In this document: positions 58,993 to 64,000 of the stretch, in pieces
How the letters are laid out: the number at the start of each line of letters is the position of its first letter
Numbering within the stretch: position 1 is the first letter of the stretch
From: Solimonas terrae
GTDB lineage: Bacteria > Pseudomonadota > Gammaproteobacteria > Nevskiales > Nevskiaceae
Length of the DNA stretch: 64,000 bases
Direction of reading: 5' to 3'
NCBI RefSeq assembly: GCF_011067135.1
Contig: NZ_JAAMOW010000004.1
Coordinates: 372,001 to 436,000, forward strand
The notes under the pieces: model-generated
What the model was told of the DNA's origin: nothing
The model's database searches: none
The model's input: only the letters and a program-made list of their open reading frames with translations
Program-made: the position numbers and the translations under genes

Positions 58993-59751
58993 ATGAGCGA
59001 CGCGCAACGGCAGGAGATTCCCGACTACGGTATCGACGCGCCCGACGTCGTGCGGCGTTTCCTGATGATCGGCACGGTGGCGCTGGTCGTGAACTTCGCC
59101 GCACCGTCGCTGGTGGCGCTGTTGCCCGTCGCGACGGCCGAAAGCGCGCTCGGCATCGCCCGGTCGCTGGGCTGGATGGGGTGGTCGTTCGTCGCCACTG
59201 CCTGCGTGATGCTCTGGGGCAGCAAGGTCGGAAAGTTTCGCCTGCGCGACAAGCTGCTGGCGGCGATGCCTTGGCGTGGTGATGAACGCGTGCTCGATAT
59301 CGGCTGCGGACATGGGCTCATGCTGGCCGGCATCGCGCAGCGTTTGAGCAGCGGTCGCGCGATCGGCATCGATATCTGGCGCAACGAAGATCAGTCGCGC
59401 AACAGCCCGGAAGCGACCTTGCGCAACATGCGACTCGAGGGCGTTGGCGAACGTGTCGAAGTGCGTACGGCGGACGCGCGCGAACTGCCGTTCGATGCGG
59501 CCAGTTTCGATGTCGTGGTTTCGAGTTGGGCCCTGCACAACATGGCGTCGCGTGAAGACCGGCGTCGGGCGCTGGCCGAGATCGTGCGCGTGCTCAGGCC
59601 CGGCGGACGCGTCTGTCTGGTCGATATCCGGCACGGCCCGGAATACGCCGCGTTCCTGCGCGATGCCGGCCTGCCGGCAGTACAGCTCAGCGCACCGAAT
59701 TTCCTGTTCGTGATGCCGACGCGCACCGTGACCGCCAGCAAGGCAGGATAG
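58993..59751 (+). CDS. Membrane-anchored class I methyltransferase
   Basis: A 252-residue protein with two N-terminal TM segments (MIGTVALVVNFAAPSLVALL and SLGWMGWSFVATACVMLW), then a SAM domain: VLDIGCGHGLMLAGIA (motif I), FDVVVSSWALHNM and GGRVCLVDIRHG. It follows the desaturase by 57 bp and could modify membrane lipids; the substrate is not known. Confidence 0.88.
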   Translation: MSDAQRQEIPDYGIDAPDVVRRFLMIGTVALVVNFAAPSLVALLPVATAESALGIARSLGWMGWSFVATACVMLWGSKVGKFRLRDKLLAAMPWRGDERVLDIGCGHGLMLAGIAQRLSSGRAIGIDIWRNEDQSRNSPEATLRNMRLEGVGERVEVRTADARELPFDAASFDVVVSSWALHNMASREDRRRALAEIVRVLRPGGRVCLVDIRHGPEYAAFLRDAGLPAVQLSAPNFLFVMPTRTVTASKAG

Positions 59752-59832
59752 ACCGCGGCAGTGATCGCGCGGTGCGGATCCGGCGGGTGCGGCCAGTCGA
59801 TGCCGGCCGTGGCGGATCGCGGCGCTCCCCGG

Positions 59833-61395
59833 TCAGCGGAAGCAGTAGACGATGATCGCGGTCGCGATCAGCACGACAAGCGCGGCGACGCGGGCATCGA
59901 CGGGCACGCGCGGCAGGTCATGACTGTGACTGATGACGGCGATCCGCGCGTCGTCGGCGCTCGGGCGATCGGCGGCCCCGAGCACGCGCATCCAGATCAG
60001 CGTGAAGATCGCGGTGGCGGCGAACACGACCCCGGCGATGATCGTGAAGTGCAGGCCGAACAGCTTGGCCTCGCGCGCCGCGAACAGGGCCGCGCTGAAC
60101 AGGTGACCGCAGACCAGGCCGCGCAGCGCGGCGCGTGCGCCGAGTCCACGCAGCCACAGGCCCATCAGGAAGATCGCCACCAGCGGCGAGGCGACGAAGG
60201 CGAAAACCTGCTGCAGATAGGCCCACAAGCCCTGGAAGTGCCGGATCATCGGCGCCCAGGTCGCGGCCAGCAGGGTAATCGCCAGCGTCGCGATGCGGCC
60301 GGTCCAGACCAGCTGGTTCTGCGTCATGGCCGGTCGATGCGGCTGCACGAAGTCGAGCGTGATCAGCGTCGCCGCGGAGTTCAGTGTTGCCGAACAGGTC
60401 GACATCAATGCCGCGACCAGACCGGCGAGGATCAGACCGGCGAGGCCGGCCGGTGCGAAATGCGTGACCATGGCCGGGAAGACCTGATCCGGATGTTCGA
60501 GTCCGGGCAGCAGGGTAATCGCCATCACGCCGGGCATCGTCATCAGGAACAGCGGCAGCAGTTTCAGCGCGGCGGCGATCACCGAGGCGTGGCTCGCCGC
60601 GCGTATGTCGCGCGCGCCGAGCACGCGCTGCACGACGTACTGGTTCATGGTCCAGTAGTAGAAGCCGACGATCGGCAGGCCGGTCAGCAGGCCCAGCCAG
60701 GGTACGCCCTGATCGTCGAGCGGGCGGATCAATGACAAGTGCTCCGGCGACACCGATGCGGCGACTGCCGACCAGGAATGATCGAACTTGCCGAAGACGA
60801 TCCACGACAGCGCCGCCGAGCCGATCAGCAGCACCAGCGCCTGCATCACGTCGGTGTAGACCACAGCGCGCAAACCGCCGGCGGCCGTGTAGAGGCCGGT
60901 GAAGATCGCGATCGCGTAGGTCGTTTCCCACAGTCCCAGCGACGGCACGAAGGTGGTGATGATCAGCGCACCGGCATACAGCGTGCCGGCCGTATCGAGA
61001 ATGATCGACAGGAACAGGGTGATGGCCGACAGGTATTTTCGCAGTCGCGGATCGAAGCGCCGCTCCATCAGCTCCGGCATGGTCGTGACACGCGCGCGCA
61101 TCAGTACCGGCAGCACGAAGAAGACGGTGAACATCAGCACGACGCCGGCCATCCACTCGTAGTTCGCGGCGGAGATGCCGGTGCGGTAGGCCGCACCGGG
61201 CAGGCCGATCATCGTGTCGGTCGACACATTGGCCGCGAACAGCGAGAAACCGACGGCGATCGGCCCCAGCGTGCGACCGGCCAGGAACAGGTCTTCGGAC
61301 GTGGTCTTGCCGCGCGCGGCCCAGATGGCGATGGCGAGGGTGGCAACGAAGTAGAGCGCGATCGCAAGATAGTCGAGCGCCGAAAGCTGAATCAT
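59833..61395 (-). CDS. Sodium/solute symporter, SGLT type
   Basis: A 520-residue membrane protein with about fourteen hydrophobic segments. The SSS family is shown by EDLFLAGRTLGPIAVGFSLF, ANVSTDTMIGLPGAAYRTG, ITGLYTAAGGLRAVVYTDV-like FTGLYTAAGGLRAVVYTDV, MNQYVVQRVLGARDIRAASH, AGLVAALMSTCSATLNSAAT. Resembles the sodium-glucose/galactose branch. I chose ATG 61395. Convergent with the methyltransferase gene; 81 bp between hold no clear terminator. Confidence 0.92.
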   Translation of the reverse strand: MIQLSALDYLAIALYFVATLAIAIWAARGKTTSEDLFLAGRTLGPIAVGFSLFAANVSTDTMIGLPGAAYRTGISAANYEWMAGVVLMFTVFFVLPVLMRARVTTMPELMERRFDPRLRKYLSAITLFLSIILDTAGTLYAGALIITTFVPSLGLWETTYAIAIFTGLYTAAGGLRAVVYTDVMQALVLLIGSAALSWIVFGKFDHSWSAVAASVSPEHLSLIRPLDDQGVPWLGLLTGLPIVGFYYWTMNQYVVQRVLGARDIRAASHASVIAAALKLLPLFLMTMPGVMAITLLPGLEHPDQVFPAMVTHFAPAGLAGLILAGLVAALMSTCSATLNSAATLITLDFVQPHRPAMTQNQLVWTGRIATLAITLLAATWAPMIRHFQGLWAYLQQVFAFVASPLVAIFLMGLWLRGLGARAALRGLVCGHLFSAALFAAREAKLFGLHFTIIAGVVFAATAIFTLIWMRVLGAADRPSADDARIAVISHSHDLPRVPVDARVAALVVLIATAIIVYCFR

Positions 61396-61559
61396 GAGTC
61401 CGTGACTGGCTGAATCCCTTTCTAGGGAAACATGCTGGCGACGATGATGCAAACGCCGACGGCGGCGCATCGCCGCGAAACCGGACGATCGTCAAGGCGC
61501 TTGTCGCCGTCTCGCGGGCGGCATACGCTGCGCCGCATCGTCCAGAGGGGAGGCGTGAA

Positions 61560-61961
61560 ATGATCGTGACACCGCTGTATGCCGGTCTGCTTGGCCTGTG
61601 GTTTTTCGTGCTCAGCGTACGCGTCGTGCAGGGACGGGGGCGCTTCGGCATCAATCTCGGCGACGGCGGCAACGTCCTGATGATCCGGCGCATACGTGGT
61701 CATGCGAACTTCGTCGAGTACGTGCCCCTGACGCTGTTGCTGATCGCGATTCTCGAATTCAGTCATTTCTCGATCTATCTGATTCATGCGCTAGGGCTGG
61801 CACTGCTGATCGGGCGCGTATTGCACGGCTACGCCTTCGGCTTCACCGAACATTCGCGATTCGGCCGCATGTGGGGCACGGCGCTGAGCTTCCTCGTGCT
61901 GCTGATCGCAGCCGGGCTGTGCACGTATCAGGGACTGCGCGCATCGGCACTGTGGTACTGA
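61560..61961 (+). CDS. MAPEG-family membrane protein
   Basis: A 133-residue protein with four TM helices and the MAPEG pattern: VRVVQGRGRFGINLGDGGN, MIRRIRGHANFVEYVPLTLL and LIGRVLHGYAFGF. Bacterial members are often annotated as glutathione-metabolism membrane proteins, without proven activity. 164 bp upstream of it is divergent to the symporter. A YchJ-like gene follows after 4 bp. Confidence 0.88.
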   Translation: MIVTPLYAGLLGLWFFVLSVRVVQGRGRFGINLGDGGNVLMIRRIRGHANFVEYVPLTLLLIAILEFSHFSIYLIHALGLALLIGRVLHGYAFGFTEHSRFGRMWGTALSFLVLLIAAGLCTYQGLRASALWY

Positions 61962-61965
61962 GCCG

Positions 61966-62379
61966 GTGGCGAGACCGGCCCCGGTGCCGCAGGGCTGTCC
62001 CTGCGGCTCGAAATACCGCTACACGGAGTGCTGCAAGCCGCTGCATGACGGTGCGCCGGCAGCCACGGCGGAGGCGCTGATGCGTTCGCGCTACAGCGCC
62101 TACGCCTTGTGTCTCGTGCCCTACCTGCTCGACAGTTGGCACCGATCGACACGGCCGGCACTCGGTCTTGACGACCTCGACCCTGCGACGCGGTGGCTGG
62201 GACTGCGCATCGTCGACCACGCGATCGATGCCGGCGATCCGGAAGCTGCGACCGTCGAATTCATCGCCCGCTTCCGTGTCGGCGGGGGCAGCGCCCGGCG
62301 GTTGCATGAGCGCAGTCGCTTTCGACGTGTCGATGGCCGCTGGCAATATCTCGACGGCGAAATCCTGAAGCCGGCATAA
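61966..62379 (+). CDS. YchJ-like SEC-C zinc-motif protein
   Basis: A 137-residue protein from a GTG. The zinc-binding SEC-C block is at the N-terminus (CPCGSKYRYTECCKPLHDG, ~11-29), followed by ALMRSRYSAYALCLVPYLLD and the NTF2-like domain with VEFIARFRVGG, matching UPF0225/YchJ proteins. Function unknown. It forms an apparent operon with the MAPEG gene. Confidence 0.9.
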   Translation: MARPAPVPQGCPCGSKYRYTECCKPLHDGAPAATAEALMRSRYSAYALCLVPYLLDSWHRSTRPALGLDDLDPATRWLGLRIVDHAIDAGDPEAATVEFIARFRVGGGSARRLHERSRFRRVDGRWQYLDGEILKPA

Positions 62380-62428
62380 GGGCAGCGCCGGGTGCCGATC
62401 GCGCCTTGATCGCGCGACGCGCGCAACG

Positions 62429-62461
62429 AAAAAGGGCTGCGCCGAAGCGCAGCCCTTTTTT
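62429..62461. terminator. Bidirectional intrinsic terminator
   Basis: GGGCTGCGC-CGAA-GCGCAGCCC, a perfect 9-bp stem with a CGAA loop, A5 before and T6 after, so it ends transcription from both sides: the YchJ gene (stop 62379) and the convergent lipoprotein (stop 62477). Confidence 0.93.
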
Positions 62462-62476
62462 CATGCGTAAGGCTGG

Positions 62477-63595
62477 TCAGCCGCCGAGATAGCTCAGCAG
62501 ATCGAAGCCCTGCAGCGTCGCGTCGAAGCCCTTGGTGACCGGACCGAACAGGTCGACCGGCAGGACGTCGAAGTTGCGATTGAGGCCCGGCCAGCTGTGG
62601 CCGCCGCCGTCGATCGTCACCAGGGCGCTGCCCAGTCCGCTGCTGCACGGTGCGGTGTAGGCGACGTCGATGCCGCTGATCAGCTCGCCGCTCGGCACCG
62701 GCATGGAAGCGTGCTTGACGTCCGCGTCCGTGCAGCCGTTGTTGGTCAGCAGACCTTCAAATGCAGCCTGGGTGTTGGCGTACGAGCCCAGGGGATCGCT
62801 GGTCCCCTGCACCTGAACCGAGGCGAGCGGCTGCGACGGATGGCAGGCGCTGAGGTCGTCCGGCATGATTTCCGCCGCCACCAGTTCGACGCCATCCACG
62901 ACGTCGGCGTGATCGCAGCTGTATTCGTAGGCGAGCACGGCGCCACCAGAGACGCCCACCATGATCAGCGGTGTCGTGCTGCCGGCCTTCGCCGTGCCCT
63001 TGACCTGCGCGATCAGCGCATCGATCAAGGCTTCGCGATCGGCGCGCGTACTGACCGGGGCCACCACCGAATTGCCCCAGGTCCGGAACGGATACGCATC
63101 GGGTGCCGTCGGCAGCACGATCGTGACGTTGCGGGCCTTGGCCAGTTCCGACATGCGCATGTGGTTCGCCATCGATTCGCCGGTGCCGTTCGACCAGTGC
63201 AGGGCGATGATCAGGGCCGCGCTGCCGGCGTCGGCCTTGGCGGTTGATGTCGGCGTCAGGACTTCGTAGTTCGAGGTCAGCCCGTTGGCGGTGACGCTCC
63301 CCGGCGTCACGGCAACGCCGTCGCAGGCGCCGACGGTCGAGTCGTTGAGCACGGTCGGCGAGGTCGCGTCCGGGCAGTAGGTGTTGTAGCTTGGCGTGCA
63401 GTCGTCGCCGGCGGCTGCATCGTCCGGGTTGAATTGCTGGTTGCAGGCCAGCGTCGTGCCGCCGCCGCCATCCCCGCCGCCGTCGCCGGAGCCGTTGCTG
63501 GACCCGTTATGCCCACCACCGCTGCAGGCCGTCGCGAGCATCAGCACGAGCAGCGCGCCGAATGTCAGGCGTAGCCATTGCTGGATCAACTTCAT
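62477..63595 (-). CDS. LpqC/PHB-depolymerase-like lipoprotein hydrolase
   Basis: A 372-residue lipoprotein (LLVLMLATACSGGG, cysteine ~24), a Gly/Ser linker, then an alpha/beta hydrolase domain: ALIIALHWSNGTGESMANHM (oxyanion), nucleophile elbow IMVGVSGGAVLAYEYSCDHA (Ser at ~216), VQVQGTSDPLGSYA (Asp region) and TIDGGGHSWPGLN (His). GVSGG is a variant of GxSxG as in LpqC proteins. Cysteines are paired. It resembles the 26769-27794 gene in fold and ending, not in sequence detail. ATG at 63595. Confidence 0.86.
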   Translation of the reverse strand: MKLIQQWLRLTFGALLVLMLATACSGGGHNGSSNGSGDGGGDGGGGTTLACNQQFNPDDAAAGDDCTPSYNTYCPDATSPTVLNDSTVGACDGVAVTPGSVTANGLTSNYEVLTPTSTAKADAGSAALIIALHWSNGTGESMANHMRMSELAKARNVTIVLPTAPDAYPFRTWGNSVVAPVSTRADREALIDALIAQVKGTAKAGSTTPLIMVGVSGGAVLAYEYSCDHADVVDGVELVAAEIMPDDLSACHPSQPLASVQVQGTSDPLGSYANTQAAFEGLLTNNGCTDADVKHASMPVPSGELISGIDVAYTAPCSSGLGSALVTIDGGGHSWPGLNRNFDVLPVDLFGPVTKGFDATLQGFDLLSYLGG

Positions 63596-63790
63596 TCAAA
63601 TTCCCCAAGTCTCGTCAAAGGTCTGCGCCGTGCGGACGGCCCATAACAGCAGTTTAGCGGCAGGCGCATTATTTAGAAAACGGCCGTTCCCCGACCCCCG
63701 CGTAGGCGATTGACCCGTGCGCGGGGCTTTTAGTTCAGGTTCCAGTGATTATCATGCGAGGCCTTCGTCTCGCCCCGGACCCTCCCCGAC

Positions 63791-64000
63791 ATGCTTTTCC
63801 TTCAGCATTTCCTCCAGCAGAAGCTGTTCGAAAATTCCATTCAGGAATGGCTGATCGCATTCGGCATCGCGACCGCCGTGGTGCTGGTCGTCGGCCTGAT
63901 CCGCTCGCTGGTCGTACGCCGACTGGCGGCATTGGCAAAGCGTACGTCGACGATGGTCGACGATCTGCTGGTATTCGTGGTGCGGCAGACACATCTGCTG
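63791..64000 (+). CDS. MscS-family mechanosensitive channel, N-terminal part
   Basis: An open frame from ATG 63791 continues past the window end. The 70 visible residues begin MLFLQHFLQQKLFENSIQEW and have a TM segment (LIAFGIATAVVLVVGLIRSLV) followed by a basic stretch and KRTSTMVDDLLVFVVRQT, the pattern that precedes the pore domain of MscS-type channels. The 195 bp before it have a weak hairpin (CCCCGCG/CGCGGGG then TTTT, near 63696-63731). Confidence 0.7.
   Translation, partial: MLFLQHFLQQKLFENSIQEWLIAFGIATAVVLVVGLIRSLVVRRLAALAKRTSTMVDDLLVFVVRQTHLL

Noticed and set aside
61415-61428. Short inverted repeat TCCCTTTCTAGGGA just upstream of the symporter.
   Set aside because: Only 5-bp arms; common by chance and no second copy seen.

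Overview
The window is chromosomal DNA of a high-GC (mid-60s percent by eye) gammaproteobacterium. Gene content and style (long SAH-riboswitch-type ahcY, thiC with a TPP riboswitch, many exported LpqC/PHB-depolymerase-like hydrolases, large TPR/kinase regulators) suggest the Xanthomonadales/Nevskiales neighbourhood, but no rRNA or other phylogenetic marker settles this. No prophage, CRISPR array, tRNA or rRNA was found. Most of the window is core metabolism with small accessory pockets.

Layout. 1-2.9 kb: thiD-thiE-hemL on the minus strand (thiamine salvage/synthesis, tetrapyrrole precursor). 2.9-3.2 kb: an AT-rich gap with DnaA-box-like sequences. 3.2-5.9 kb: an exported protein of unknown function, a 272-bp MITE-like element, then a TRIC-type channel and mtgA. 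5.9-10.8 kb: the methionine/SAM cycle, read on the minus strand as metK, terminator, ahcY (with an S-adenosylhomocysteine riboswitch), terminator, then an MBL hydrolase overlapping metF; degenerate tandem copies of the metF 3' end follow. 11.1-15.5 kb: tkt, gap and pgk, each followed by a hairpin terminator. 15.5-22.3 kb: an NAD(P)-binding protein, a LemA/TPM/TPM membrane group, a SNF2 helicase and a MoxR ATPase. 22.3-26.6 kb: otsB-otsA (trehalose) and acs. 26.7-33 kb: an exported hydrolase, a fused winged-helix/Ser-Thr kinase/transmembrane/TPR regulator, and a large lipoprotein divergent from it. 33-37.7 kb: rlmJ-nudix, a PAS-GGDEF-EAL protein and an exported PAP2 phosphatase. 37.8-41.8 kb: TPP riboswitch-thiC and ggt. 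41.8-45 kb: a GST-rarD operon divergent from a LysR regulator, with a perfect palindrome between them, and a lower-GC thioredoxin-like gene. 45-54 kb: the Lhr helicase, two alpha/beta hydrolases, a cN-I nucleotidase, a decayed DUF3883 gene and a 43-residue small ORF. 54-59.8 kb: a same-strand run of M14 peptidase, hydrolase, DUF938, ferredoxin reductase, fatty-acid desaturase and membrane-anchored methyltransferase. 59.8-64 kb: a sodium/solute symporter, a MAPEG protein, a YchJ-like protein, a second LpqC-like lipoprotein and the start of an MscS channel.

The best-connected biology is the SAM cycle: metK makes SAM, ahcY clears SAH under riboswitch control, and metF supplies methyl groups. metK and ahcY also share an 18-bp motif at their promoters that looks like a common operator. 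The least ordinary items are the winged-helix-kinase-TPR fusion, the repeated metF tail, and the MITE that supplies the mtgA stop codon.
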